Shown piece after piece: positions 6,536 to 15,353 of a DNA stretch of 18,248 nt (within the stretch, counting starts at the first letter, position 1; every line of letters begins with the position of its first letter). The notes below the pieces were generated by a model. That model worked only from the letters and a program-made list of their open reading frames with translations. It searched no databases and was not told the DNA's origin. Made by a program: the position numbers and the translations under genes. The stretch is from assembly GCA_037441225.1 (NCBI GenBank), contig JBBISU010000062.1:1-18248 (forward strand), read 5' to 3'. Origin of the DNA: JBBFMJ01 sp037441225 (GTDB lineage: Bacteria; Acidobacteriota; Thermoanaerobaculia; UBA2201).

Positions 6536-7922
6536 ATATATACATTTAAAAAATGCTGTTAAAAATTTGCTGATAGTATATCCTGAAATAAAAGGAACTT
6601 TTTATTCTATTTATTTTTCTAAACCTCCATATAAAACAAGAAATGTTTTTTTAAATTTAGCAAGGGATTTTTTTTCATCAAAGGTAAAAATTCCGGAAGT
6701 GAAAAAAAAAGTATGGTATCTTTTACATGGTGAATTGCCTTCATATTATTTAAATTTAGAAGCAGTAATTGGAAAATTGAAAGATTTAAAGATTGAAGGA
6801 AATATAGTTTGCTATAAGTCAGAATATCTTAAAAGAAAAAAAACACTCTGGAAAGGTATAGAAATAAAAAGACCTTCTGTTTATTTTAATAAATTAGAAC
6901 TTTTAAGGATTTTTAAAGAATCAAAAAAAATTGCCATAGATATGGATAATGCTTTAAAAGAGTATTCAAGAAAAAATAATATTAAATTTCCTGATTTAAA
7001 ATTTTTAAAAGCAAGTTTGTATATGGCTTTAAAATTTGATAATTTAGCAAAGTTTTTAATTTGTAATCTTAAACCAAAGATTGTTATAATAGGTGCAAAC
7101 TGTGGCTATTTTCATGTTCCCTTTATTAGATATGGAAATTTAATCAATTCAACTACAATTTCTATCCAACATGGAGATATCAGTTCTTATGAAGAAATAG
7201 AAGATTGCAAATATTTTTTATGCTGGGGGGATTATTTTAAAGAAAAGATTATAAAAAGTGGTATAAAAGGTGATAATTTAATTTCAATTGGTTCGCCAAG
7301 GATGGATGATATTTTTGAAAAATTTAATAGTTTAAATGAAAAGGAATTAAAATTAAAATTTGGTTTTTCTCCAAATGATAAAATAATTTTGCATATTTCC
7401 GATGGAAATTTTGGTAAAGATTTTTCTGCTGACTATCCTGATGAGTTATTAAGAATACAAAAAGAGTCATTTCCAGTGGTTTTAAAAAAGTTATCAGAAA
7501 ATTATAAAATTGCAATTAAATTACATCCCTATGAAGAAAAGAAATACTGGGAAAAGTTAGAAAATGAAAATATAAAAATTTTTGATAATTCTTTTTCAAT
7601 TTATGAATTGGTTAAAATTTCTGATGTTACTTCAACTATTGCTTCTGTTGCTGGTTTTGAAGCAATGGTTTTAGGAAAGCCAAACATTTACTTTTCACCA
7701 GAAGGTATTGATTTAGTTGATTATCCTGAAATAGGAATGGGTTTTAAGGTAAAAAGTTCTGAAGAATGGATAAGTTTAGTTAAAAAGCTTTTAAAGGATA
7801 ATGATTTTTATAGAAAAACAACCGAAGATATTGTGGTAAAAAGGGATAAGTTTATTTCTAATTTAGGCAATAGTTCAAAAAAAATTGCAGAGTTTATTTA
7901 TAATAAATTAAATAATGAGTGA
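6525..7922 (+). CDS. GT-B-type transferase resembling CDP-glycerol glycerophosphotransferase/KpsC-type enzymes
   Basis: This 465-residue protein lacks the EX7E signature of GT4 enzymes. It shows another GT-B pattern: ISIQHGD (213-218), SIGSPRMDD (254-262), KLHPYEE (332-338) and STIASVAGFEAMVLGKPNI (370-388). The QHG, LHP and Ser/Thr-rich loop ending in E are shared by glycerophosphotransferases and by Kdo/sialic-acid-type transferases that use CMP or CDP donors. Because the left part of the locus makes a nonulosonic acid, a CMP-nonulosonate transferase is a reasonable hypothesis. That is inference, and a glycerophosphotransferase remains possible. The N-terminal 60 residues are less recognisable. 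It would act at the cytoplasmic face of the membrane. It overlaps the SGNH gene by 11 nt and the flippase gene by 8 nt. Confidence 0.65.
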   Translation: MEDRYIHLKNAVKNLLIVYPEIKGTFYSIYFSKPPYKTRNVFLNLARDFFSSKVKIPEVKKKVWYLLHGELPSYYLNLEAVIGKLKDLKIEGNIVCYKSEYLKRKKTLWKGIEIKRPSVYFNKLELLRIFKESKKIAIDMDNALKEYSRKNNIKFPDLKFLKASLYMALKFDNLAKFLICNLKPKIVIIGANCGYFHVPFIRYGNLINSTTISIQHGDISSYEEIEDCKYFLCWGDYFKEKIIKSGIKGDNLISIGSPRMDDIFEKFNSLNEKELKLKFGFSPNDKIILHISDGNFGKDFSADYPDELLRIQKESFPVVLKKLSENYKIAIKLHPYEEKKYWEKLENENIKIFDNSFSIYELVKISDVTSTIASVAGFEAMVLGKPNIYFSPEGIDLVDYPEIGMGFKVKSSEEWISLVKKLLKDNDFYRKTTEDIVVKRDKFISNLGNSSKKIAEFIYNKLNNE

Positions 7923-9366
7923 TGTTTTTTCTTCTCCAAAGGGTTCTGTTAGCCAGCGTCTTATAAAAGGAACTTTTATAACTTTCTTTGGTTTTCTTCT
8001 CCTTAAGGCATTAAGATTTATTTTAGTTCCATTATATACAAGATACCTTTCACCTGAGGATTATGGAATATTAGGTGTTTTTTTACCTTTAATTGAATTG
8101 CTTACAATGTTATCAACCCTTGGACTTGGCTCTTCAATATTGTATTTTTTATTTGAATATAGAAGTGAAGAAAACAAATACAGAAAATTTCTTTCTACAA
8201 TTTTTTTAACTAATCTTTTTTATTCAATAATTTTTGGTTTGACATTTTATTTTCTGTCCCCTGCCTTTTATAAGTTTTTTTTTAAAAATAGCATAGAAAA
8301 ATCAAATATCTATATTTTACTTGTAGTTTTTATAATTTTATTGTATATACCTCAACAAATTGTTTTAAGTTTACTTCAGGCAAGGGAAAAAAGATTAGAA
8401 ATTGCAATTATTAGTATTTTAAATTTTTTAGTTTTATTTGTTTTATTGCTTTATCAATTAGTCATCAAAAAAAGTGGTGCTTTTGGGCAAATCCTTGCTG
8501 TTTTTTATCAAGAACTTTTAATTTTTATCCCTTTTTTTTCTTATCTTCTGTTTGTTATTGGGAAAAAATTTTCATTTTCTTTTAAACTTTTAAAAGAAGG
8601 ATTAAGTTATTCCCTGCCACTGCTTCCTCATAGTTTATCAATGTGGTTTTTAAACCTTTCAGATAGGTTAATTTTAAGTAAATATTCAGGTCTTGCTGAA
8701 ACAGGCTATTATACTTTTGCTTATACTTGTGGACTTGTAATGTATGCCTTTGTTACAGGTATGCAGGCAGTATGGGGACCTGTCTTTTTTGATGTAAGAA
8801 AAAGCAATAAGGATTCAGCAAAAATATTAGGAGCACAGGCATCTCATTGGTCTCTTTTATTAGGCATTATTGCAGGGATTGGGATTTTTTTTACACCTGA
8901 ATTTGTAAAGATAATTGCATCAAAAAAATACTGGGTTGCAACACCTTATATAATTCCAGTAATACTGGGTTATTTTTTCCTTGGTATTTATACTTTTCCT
9001 GGATTGATATTACAACAAATGAGAAAAAATGGAATTGTCTCTCTATGCACAATAGTTGCTGCTTCATTAAACATAATTTCAAATTTAATTTTTGTCCCAA
9101 AATATGGTCCAATTGCTGCATCCTGGGCAACAGCAGGTGCCTTTTGTCTCCTTGCAATTTTATATTATATTTTTGGTATGTCCTTAAACCCAATAAATAT
9201 TATATGGAAAGAATTTATACTTGCAATTTTAATTCCTTTAATTTCAATCCCATTATCACAGTTAAACTTTAAATTAAAAGTAATTATTTTTATAATTTTA
9301 GGAATTGTCTCAATAAAGTTTGGATTTATTGATTTATGCAAAAAAGCCATAAAAAAGTTTTCATAA
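7915..9366 (+). CDS. wzx: Polysaccharide repeat-unit flippase (Wzx, MOP superfamily)
   Basis: This 483-residue protein is hydrophobic along its whole length, with about 12-14 predicted membrane segments. The N-terminal region carries RYLSPEDYGILG (43-54), a motif typical of Wzx/RfbX-like flippases. The centre has a SLPLLPHSLSMWFLN segment (about residues 233-247) leading into DRLILSKYSG, also standard for this family. Such proteins move undecaprenyl-linked oligosaccharide units across the cytoplasmic membrane. With the Wzy-like gene near 15354 it indicates a Wzx/Wzy-dependent export route. No chain-length regulator (Wzz) is in the window. It overlaps the preceding gene by 8 nt and the following one by 31 nt. 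Confidence 0.9.
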   Translation: MSDVFSSPKGSVSQRLIKGTFITFFGFLLLKALRFILVPLYTRYLSPEDYGILGVFLPLIELLTMLSTLGLGSSILYFLFEYRSEENKYRKFLSTIFLTNLFYSIIFGLTFYFLSPAFYKFFFKNSIEKSNIYILLVVFIILLYIPQQIVLSLLQAREKRLEIAIISILNFLVLFVLLLYQLVIKKSGAFGQILAVFYQELLIFIPFFSYLLFVIGKKFSFSFKLLKEGLSYSLPLLPHSLSMWFLNLSDRLILSKYSGLAETGYYTFAYTCGLVMYAFVTGMQAVWGPVFFDVRKSNKDSAKILGAQASHWSLLLGIIAGIGIFFTPEFVKIIASKKYWVATPYIIPVILGYFFLGIYTFPGLILQQMRKNGIVSLCTIVAASLNIISNLIFVPKYGPIAASWATAGAFCLLAILYYIFGMSLNPINIIWKEFILAILIPLISIPLSQLNFKLKVIIFIILGIVSIKFGFIDLCKKAIKKFS

Positions 9367-10481
9367 TTCAAAGGGAATTTGTTCCTTCCAAAGGAGGAGA
9401 TAGCAGAAGGATAGATGAACTTTCCTTTATGCTTTCTTCAAATTTTGAAGTTAAGATAATTTCAACATCTTTTTGTGAAGAAAAATCACCCTTAGGAAAT
9501 TGCGTTATTAAATTAAAATCAAATCCTTTAAATTTTATTTCAAGGTGGATTTTTTCTTTAAAAATAATTTTATTAATTTTAAAAGAAAAACCAAAAATTC
9601 TTTATATAAATGCACCATATTTAGAAATATCCATAATTGTTTTTTTTGCAAAGATATTAAGAATAAAGACAATAGTAAATATGACTCTAATGGGAGAAGA
9701 CGGACCTTTTGATTTATTAAACAGAACAAAATATCCTAAGTTTTTAGCAAAATTATTTTTATGCTTAATTGGAAAATCTGACTATATTTTAGCATTAGGA
9801 ACTGGTCTTGCAAAACAGGCAGTTGAATTTGGCTGGAGAAAAGAAAAAATAAAAGTTTTATACCAAGCAAAGGATCCAAAAGTTTATCATCCTGCAAAAA
9901 ATCAAGAAGAAAGAGCAATTTTGAGAAAAAATTATGGCTTTGATGAAAAGGATTTTCTTGCCTGTTTTTTTGGTTATTTGGTTCCAAGGAAAGGTTTTCA
10001 CGATTTAATTTCTGTCTGGAAGGAAATTTCAAAAGAAATTGAGGAGGCAAAATTGTTAATTGCTGGTTCAATGATGGAAGAACATAAAATCTGGGCAGAA
10101 GAGCAATTAAATAAATTAGATGAAAGTGAATTTGTTTATTTTGGTCCTGTATCAAGAGAAAAAGTTGCAGATATTTTAAGGATTTCTGATTTATTTGTAT
10201 TACCAACTTATGCAGAAGGTTTTCCAAGTATCATTATTGAAGCAATGATGTCTAAAATTGCAATTATCACAACTAATCTTGAAGGTTCTACGTCTGACTT
10301 AATAAAGAATGGGGAAAATGGGCTACTTGTTAAGCCAGGTGATGCTGAAGGATTAAAAACAGCAATTTTAAAAATTTACAAAGATAAAGATTTGAGAAAA
10401 AAATTAGCAAAAAATGCATATGAAAAATCTAAGCAGTTTTGGGAAGAAGAAGTAAAAAGTAAATATTTGGAAATTTTTTAA
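9336..10481 (+). CDS. Glycosyltransferase family 4 (GT-B)
   Basis: The 381-residue protein shows a GT4 pattern. The N-terminal VFIIQREFVPSKGGDSRRI carries the Gly-Gly acceptor loop (20-21). GYLVPRKGFHDLI (213-225) is the phosphate-binding Arg/Lys strand region. EGFPSIIIE (294-302) is the EX7E motif for the donor nucleotide-sugar. It would add one sugar to the lipid-linked repeat unit at the cytoplasmic membrane; donor and linkage cannot be told. The start lies 31 nt inside wzx. It is accepted because the first beta strand (KVFIIQ) begins at residue 7 and no later ATG precedes it. The upstream ribosome binding site is weak, so it probably depends on translation of wzx. Confidence 0.88.
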   Translation: MQKSHKKVFIIQREFVPSKGGDSRRIDELSFMLSSNFEVKIISTSFCEEKSPLGNCVIKLKSNPLNFISRWIFSLKIILLILKEKPKILYINAPYLEISIIVFFAKILRIKTIVNMTLMGEDGPFDLLNRTKYPKFLAKLFLCLIGKSDYILALGTGLAKQAVEFGWRKEKIKVLYQAKDPKVYHPAKNQEERAILRKNYGFDEKDFLACFFGYLVPRKGFHDLISVWKEISKEIEEAKLLIAGSMMEEHKIWAEEQLNKLDESEFVYFGPVSREKVADILRISDLFVLPTYAEGFPSIIIEAMMSKIAIITTNLEGSTSDLIKNGENGLLVKPGDAEGLKTAILKIYKDKDLRKKLAKNAYEKSKQFWEEEVKSKYLEIF

Positions 10482-10482
10482 T

Positions 10483-12390
10483 ATGTGTGGAATTGCTGGA
10501 ATTTACAATTTTGATGGAAAGCCAGTAGATAAAAATCTTCTGATAAGAGCAGTAGAATCTATGGAAAAAAGGGGACCTGATAGTTTTGGTTTAGAAGTTG
10601 ATAATAATGTTGGATTTGGTCATAGAAGATTAAGTATAATAGATCTTTCTCCTTCAGGGCATCAGCCAATGTATAATGAGGAAAAGAATGTAATGATTGT
10701 TTACAATGGTGAAATATATAATTATCTTGATTTGAGAAAGGAATTGGAAAAAGAAAATGTTAGTTTTAAATCAAAATCTGACACAGAAGTTTTGCTTAAG
10801 GGTTATATTTTATGGGGTCCTAAAAAGCTTTTTTCAAAATGCAGGGGTATGTGGGCATTGGCTATCTGGGATAAAAAAAATAAAAAAATAATTCTTTCAA
10901 GGGATAGATTTGGAAAAAAGCCATTATTTTATTTTAAGGATGATAAAAAAATAATCTTTGCTTCAACATTAAATGCTTTAATGATAATTGATAATAAAAG
11001 GAGAGAAATAGATAATGAAGCAATTCATTTTTATTTAAATTTTGGATATATACCACCAGATAAATGCGTATTTAGAGAATACAAAAAATGCCAGCCTTCG
11101 ACATTTTTAGAAATTTATGAGGATGGAACTATAAAAGAAGAGAGATATTGGGAAGTTCAATTTATTGAAGAAAAAAAATTGAATGTTTCAGAATGGAAAG
11201 AGAGGATTATCTACTTTTTAATGGAAGCAGTAAGGTACAGATTAATTGCCGATGTGCCTGTTAGTTCATTTCTTTCAGGTGGTATGGATTCCACCTTTAT
11301 TGTAGCCACTGCTCTTGAATTGGGCTACAAGCCAAAGGTTTTTACAATGTCCGCACCAAATTCCTTAAGAGATGAAAGCAAGAGAGCAATTCTTTTTGCA
11401 AAAAATTATGGATTAGAACACATTATTATAGCCATTGATAGTGATTGTTATAAGGTGCTTCCTTTTTTAGTAAAAGAATTTGGTGAGCCCTATGGCGATT
11501 CTTCTGCAATACCAGCTTATTATATTGCAAAGGAAGCATCAAAAGAAACAAAAGTAATTTTAACAGGGGATGGAGGAGACGAAATATTTAGCGGTTATGG
11601 AAGGTTAGATTTTACAAGAAGATACCAAAAACTAAATAATCTGATGCCCTTTTTTTTTAACTATTTTGTATACAGGACAGGAGAAATATTGACTAACCAT
11701 TATTTGTTTCCCCGCTGTGATAACATAGGTGGAAGACTAAAAATATTATCTGGCAATATAAAAGATTATTTTGACTTTTGGTGGAAAATTCCCCTCTGGA
11801 GGAGGAAAAAACTTTATGGACCTAATTTAAAATCCCATATTAATGGTTATAATCCATTTGAAGAGAAGCTCAAATATTTTAATTATGATGAATGGATTAA
11901 ATCTGTTTTGAAAATAGATATAGAAATAAATCTTGTTGGCGATTTTTTAACAAAAATAGATATTTCTTGTATGTCTTCTTCTTTGGAAGCTCGATGCCCT
12001 TTTTTAGACCATAACCTTGCTGAGGAGGTTTTTAAAATGCCTCTTGATATTTGGCAATATAAAAATGAGCCAAAGGGTTTTTTGAAATTTTTAGCAAAAG
12101 ATAAAATACCTGAAGAAATAATAAAGGCACCAAAATCTGGCTTTTCAATTCCAGTAGAAGATTATTGGGAAAAAGGGTGGTTTAGAATATTTGAAGAAAT
12201 TGCTTTTTCTGGATTTTTCGTAAAAGAAGGATGGCTAAATATTGATGAAATAAAAAATATATGGAGAGATTTTAAAATTTTTAAAAAAAATAGAGAAAAT
12301 AGTATATTGTATTATATTTTATGTCTTGAATTATGGTTTAGAATAATTTTAAATGGTGAAAATCCTGAAAATTATATTTTTGAAGGTTAA
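10483..12390 (+). CDS. asnB: Asparagine synthetase-type glutamine amidotransferase (AsnB family), copy 1
   Basis: The 635-residue protein begins MCGIAGIY, so Cys2 becomes the N-terminal nucleophile of a class II glutaminase domain after Met removal. Arg49, Asn75-Gly76 (YNGEIYNY) and Asp100 complete that glutamine site. The ATP-binding synthetase domain follows, with SGGMDS at 265-270, EPYGDSSAIP at 335-344 and TGDGGDE at 361-367. It converts glutamine to ammonia and channels it to an AMP-activated carboxylate. Either it makes asparagine, or, as with WbpS-like enzymes in Pseudomonas O-antigen loci, it amidates a uronic acid. The polysaccharide context favours the second, but this is not proven. 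It lies 1 nt after the GT4 gene and 1 nt before a paralogue. Confidence 0.9.
   Translation: MCGIAGIYNFDGKPVDKNLLIRAVESMEKRGPDSFGLEVDNNVGFGHRRLSIIDLSPSGHQPMYNEEKNVMIVYNGEIYNYLDLRKELEKENVSFKSKSDTEVLLKGYILWGPKKLFSKCRGMWALAIWDKKNKKIILSRDRFGKKPLFYFKDDKKIIFASTLNALMIIDNKRREIDNEAIHFYLNFGYIPPDKCVFREYKKCQPSTFLEIYEDGTIKEERYWEVQFIEEKKLNVSEWKERIIYFLMEAVRYRLIADVPVSSFLSGGMDSTFIVATALELGYKPKVFTMSAPNSLRDESKRAILFAKNYGLEHIIIAIDSDCYKVLPFLVKEFGEPYGDSSAIPAYYIAKEASKETKVILTGDGGDEIFSGYGRLDFTRRYQKLNNLMPFFFNYFVYRTGEILTNHYLFPRCDNIGGRLKILSGNIKDYFDFWWKIPLWRRKKLYGPNLKSHINGYNPFEEKLKYFNYDEWIKSVLKIDIEINLVGDFLTKIDISCMSSSLEARCPFLDHNLAEEVFKMPLDIWQYKNEPKGFLKFLAKDKIPEEIIKAPKSGFSIPVEDYWEKGWFRIFEEIAFSGFFVKEGWLNIDEIKNIWRDFKIFKKNRENSILYYILCLELWFRIILNGENPENYIFEG
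12382..12386 (+). promoter_or_regulatory. Shine-Dalgarno site fixing the start of the second asnB
   Basis: GAAGG lies 5 nt before the ATG at 12392. A longer open frame starts at 12353, but only initiation at 12392 puts the catalytic Cys at position 2. The site and the chemistry therefore agree on the shorter protein. Confidence 0.7.
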
Positions 12391-12391
12391 T

Positions 12392-14224
12392 ATGTGTGGA
12401 ATAGCTGGAATTTTTAATTTAAATGGCGAGATAGTTGAAGAAAAGAAAATAAAGGATATGACAGATATTCTTGTCCATAGAGGACCTGATGGAGAAGGAT
12501 ATTATATAAAGGATAATATTGGTTTAGGACATAGGAGATTGGCAATTATTGATTTATCTGATGAAGCAAAACAGCCAATGTGTAATGAAGATGGAAAGAT
12601 TTGGATTGTGTATAATGGAGAAGTTTATAATTATATTGAACTAATGGAGGAACTTAAAAAAAAGGGGCATAAGTTTAAATCAAAATCAGATACAGAAGTA
12701 ATTATTCATTCTTATGAAGAATATGGTTTAGGGTGCCTTGAAAAATTTATTGGTATGTTTGCTTTTGCAATATGGGATAGTAAAAAAAACATATTGTTTT
12801 GTGCAAGGGATAGATTTGGGATAAAACCATTTTATTATTTTTTTAACGGAAATAGATTTATATTTGCATCAGAGATAAAGGCAATTTTTGAAAGTGGATA
12901 TGTAAAAAAAATACCAAATGAAGAAATTATTTGTGATTATTTGATTTATGCTTTAAAGAATCATAAAGAAGACACATTTTTTTCTGGTATTAAAACAATA
13001 AAGCCAGCTCATTTTATTGTTGTTGAAAAAAATAAAATAATAAAGGAAAAATATTGGGATATAAATCCTGAAAATAAAATAAAGGAAAAAGATGAAAATT
13101 TAATAAGAGAGGAATTTTTAAAGCACTTTAAAAATTCTATTGAAATCCATTTAAGAAGTGATGTTCCTGTTGGAACTTGTCTTTCAGGAGGACTTGATTC
13201 TTCTGCAATTGTTTGTATGGTTGATAAATTAAATAAAAATCCAGATATGTTTTCCTTTTCTGCTGTTTATGGTGATTTTAAATATGATGAAAAAAAATAT
13301 ATAGATATTGTTATAAAAAATACAAAATTAAAGGGGTTTTTTACATATCCAAAGTCAGAAGAGTTAAAAGAAGAAATTGATAAAATAATTTATCATCAGG
13401 AAGAACCTTTTTCTTCAACAAGCATTTTTGCTCAATGGAAAGTTATGTCTCTTGCAAAAGAAAAAGGTTTAAAGGTTTTATTAGATGGTCAGGGCGCAGA
13501 TGAAATCCTTGCTGGCTATCATTATTATTATTTTCCATTTTTTTTGGATTTAATAAAGGATCTAAAAATTAAAAAATTTCTTAAAGAATTAAAATATTAT
13601 TTAAATTTTCATAATTATTCAATTATTAGTACAATATTTAAAATTTTTTACTATGCTTTGCCTGAAAATATAGATAGAAGAATTTATTATCTTGCAAGAA
13701 AAAATGGTTTTAATTTTAAATATTCTAAAGAAAATAAAATTGAAAGAGGAAATTTTAAAAGTATTTTTGATAATGATTTATATATTAATCTCATTATTAA
13801 ATTACCAGCACTATTGCATTATGAAGATAGAAATTCAATGGCACATTCAATAGAGGCAAGGGTTCCTTTTTTAGACCATCGCCTCGTTGAATTTTTATTT
13901 TCTCTTCCTTCTGAATATAAAATTAATAATGGTTTTACAAAAGCAATCCTGCGGGAAAGTATGGTTGTAATAATGCCAGAGGAAATTTTAAAAAGAAAAG
14001 ATAAAATTGGGTTTTTTACGCCAGAATATGATTGGTTTAAGGGGTCTTTAAAAGATTGGATTATTGATCTTTTAAATTCTGATAAGATAAAAAAAAACAG
14101 GTTTTTAGTAAGTGAAATAATAAAAAAAGATTTTATAAAAATTTTGTCCAATAAAAAGAAAGAGACATCTAATATTTGGAGAGCATTAAACCTTGAATTA
14201 TTTTTGAGGGAATTTTTTTACTAA
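12392..14224 (+). CDS. asnB: Asparagine synthetase-type glutamine amidotransferase (AsnB family), copy 2
   Basis: This 610-residue paralogue begins MCGIAGIF, with the Cys2 glutaminase nucleophile, Arg49, YNGEVYNY with Asn75-Gly76, and Asp100. The synthetase domain carries SGGLDS (265-270) and LDGQGADEILAGY (364-376). The GQGADE version differs from the GDGGDE of the neighbour upstream, so the two look like old paralogues with separate substrates rather than a recent copy. Many polysaccharide-locus AsnB homologues have this form, and amidation of a sugar carboxylate is a likely role. An in-frame ATG 13 codons upstream (12353) is rejected because it would bury Cys2. The 1 nt spacing to copy 1 makes co-translation likely. 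Confidence 0.9.
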   Translation: MCGIAGIFNLNGEIVEEKKIKDMTDILVHRGPDGEGYYIKDNIGLGHRRLAIIDLSDEAKQPMCNEDGKIWIVYNGEVYNYIELMEELKKKGHKFKSKSDTEVIIHSYEEYGLGCLEKFIGMFAFAIWDSKKNILFCARDRFGIKPFYYFFNGNRFIFASEIKAIFESGYVKKIPNEEIICDYLIYALKNHKEDTFFSGIKTIKPAHFIVVEKNKIIKEKYWDINPENKIKEKDENLIREEFLKHFKNSIEIHLRSDVPVGTCLSGGLDSSAIVCMVDKLNKNPDMFSFSAVYGDFKYDEKKYIDIVIKNTKLKGFFTYPKSEELKEEIDKIIYHQEEPFSSTSIFAQWKVMSLAKEKGLKVLLDGQGADEILAGYHYYYFPFFLDLIKDLKIKKFLKELKYYLNFHNYSIISTIFKIFYYALPENIDRRIYYLARKNGFNFKYSKENKIERGNFKSIFDNDLYINLIIKLPALLHYEDRNSMAHSIEARVPFLDHRLVEFLFSLPSEYKINNGFTKAILRESMVVIMPEEILKRKDKIGFFTPEYDWFKGSLKDWIIDLLNSDKIKKNRFLVSEIIKKDFIKILSNKKKETSNIWRALNLELFLREFFY

Positions 14225-14242
14225 AATTTAATTTTTATAATA

Positions 14243-14250
14243 AAAGGAGG
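14243..14250 (+). promoter_or_regulatory. Strong Shine-Dalgarno site before the PP-loop gene
   Basis: AAAGGAGG is the best match to the anti-Shine-Dalgarno sequence that I see in the window. It lies 5 nt before the ATG at 14256, in a 31 nt AT-rich gap, while most neighbours have weak sites and overlap. This gene is probably initiated independently of the asnB upstream. Confidence 0.8.
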
Positions 14251-14255
14251 TTATT

Positions 14256-15329
14256 ATGAATATATGTAATAATTGTATATTACCTTCTACATATCCAGGT
14301 ATAAGCTTTAATGAAGAAAATGTCTGTAATTATTGTTTAAATTATAAAAAAACAGAGGTTTTCGGAATAGATAAATTAAAAGAATTTATAGAAAAAAAAA
14401 GAGATAAGAATAATAAATATGATGCTATTGTAGCATTAAGTGGTGGAAGGGACTCAACATATTCTTTATGGTACTATGTTAGAAAAATGAATTTAAGGGT
14501 TATTGCTTACACCATAGATAATGGATTTATTCCTGAACATACATGGAAAAATATCAAAAGAGCCGTGCAAATTTTAGGTGTTGACCACATAATAACAAAG
14601 CATAATTATTTAAAAAAATCAGTAAAGCCAGTTCTTTTATCATTCATAAAGAAACCCTCACCTTCTATGGTTAGTATATTATGCCTTGGATGTCGCATTG
14701 GTTTTGTTGAAGGAGTTTGGAAGACAGCAAGAAAGTATAATATTCCATTAGTTTTGGCTGGAGGTGGCGAGCCAGAAGTTTCCTTTGCTACTGCTTTTTT
14801 TACAACGACTGATGATAGATTAAAAAAGATGCTTTTATTATTTTATGGCTTTTTTAAAGAATTTCTTTCTAATCCTCGGTATTTAGTTAATATAAGAATT
14901 CCTTATCTAATGATTAAAGAATACCTTTATAATTATGCCCCTTACCCAATCGTGAAAAAAATAATCTATCCACAATTGGAGTATTATTCTCTTTTTAGAT
15001 TTATCTATTGGGACGAAGAAGAAATAATGAATATCATTACAAAGGAATTAAAATGGGAGAAATATAAATTTAGTGAAGCTGCTTGGCGGTCTGATTGTAA
15101 GTTGAATTTACTTAAAAATTACTTTTATTATAATCTTTTAGGTTTTTCGAAAAACGATGAATTGGCAGCAAATCTAGTGAGGCAGGGAAAAATAAAGAGA
15201 GAAAAAGCATTAGAAAGGGTTAAAAAAGAAAATATATTTCCAAAGGAGTTTTTTGAAGAGTTTTCAAAGGAATTAAATATTGATTTAAATTTATTTAAAA
15301 AATTTGAAAAAGAGATTTTAAAGGGATAA
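14256..15329 (+). CDS. PP-loop ATPase, N-acetyl sugar amidotransferase-like (WbpG/PseA family)
   Basis: The 357-residue protein has an N-terminal zinc-type pair CNNC (Cys4, Cys7) and CNYC (Cys24, Cys27). The PP-loop SGGRDS follows at 62-67 and a third CLGC pair at 143-146. This Cys and PP-loop layout is that of the N-acetyl sugar amidotransferase group. In that group WbpG and PseA activate an acetamido sugar with ATP and turn it into an acetamidino sugar using ammonia from a partner glutaminase. The N-terminal ILPSTYPGISFNEENVC differs somewhat from the WbpG form, so exact orthology is uncertain, and another PP-loop nitrogen- or sulfur-transfer enzyme is possible. No HisH/HisF-type partner is in the window. 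Given the legionaminic genes, an amidino-legionaminic derivative is an attractive but unproven product. It has a few more CGN Arg codons than its neighbours. Confidence 0.72.
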   Translation: MNICNNCILPSTYPGISFNEENVCNYCLNYKKTEVFGIDKLKEFIEKKRDKNNKYDAIVALSGGRDSTYSLWYYVRKMNLRVIAYTIDNGFIPEHTWKNIKRAVQILGVDHIITKHNYLKKSVKPVLLSFIKKPSPSMVSILCLGCRIGFVEGVWKTARKYNIPLVLAGGGEPEVSFATAFFTTTDDRLKKMLLLFYGFFKEFLSNPRYLVNIRIPYLMIKEYLYNYAPYPIVKKIIYPQLEYYSLFRFIYWDEEEIMNIITKELKWEKYKFSEAAWRSDCKLNLLKNYFYYNLLGFSKNDELAANLVRQGKIKREKALERVKKENIFPKEFFEEFSKELNIDLNLFKKFEKEILKG

Positions 15330-15353
15330 AATAAATTAAAAGATTGTTAGCAT

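Noticed and set aside
9045..9272. Cys-rich small plus-strand open frame inside wzx
   Set aside because: It is an out-of-frame reading of transmembrane codons; the Cys and Asn richness is what AT-rich membrane-protein DNA gives in the wrong frame.
12353..12391. Thirteen-codon N-terminal extension of the second AsnB
   Set aside because: It would put the catalytic Cys away from the N-terminus; class II glutaminases need Cys as residue 1 after Met removal, and a ribosome binding site fits the ATG at 12392.
14225..14255. Possible terminator or promoter in the AT-rich gap after the second asnB
   Set aside because: No inverted repeat with a T-run and no convincing -35/-10 pair is visible; only the ribosome binding site can be supported.
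15330..15353. Possible regulatory site in the short gap before the Wzy-like gene
   Set aside because: Only 24 nt of AT-rich sequence with no hairpin or clear motif.
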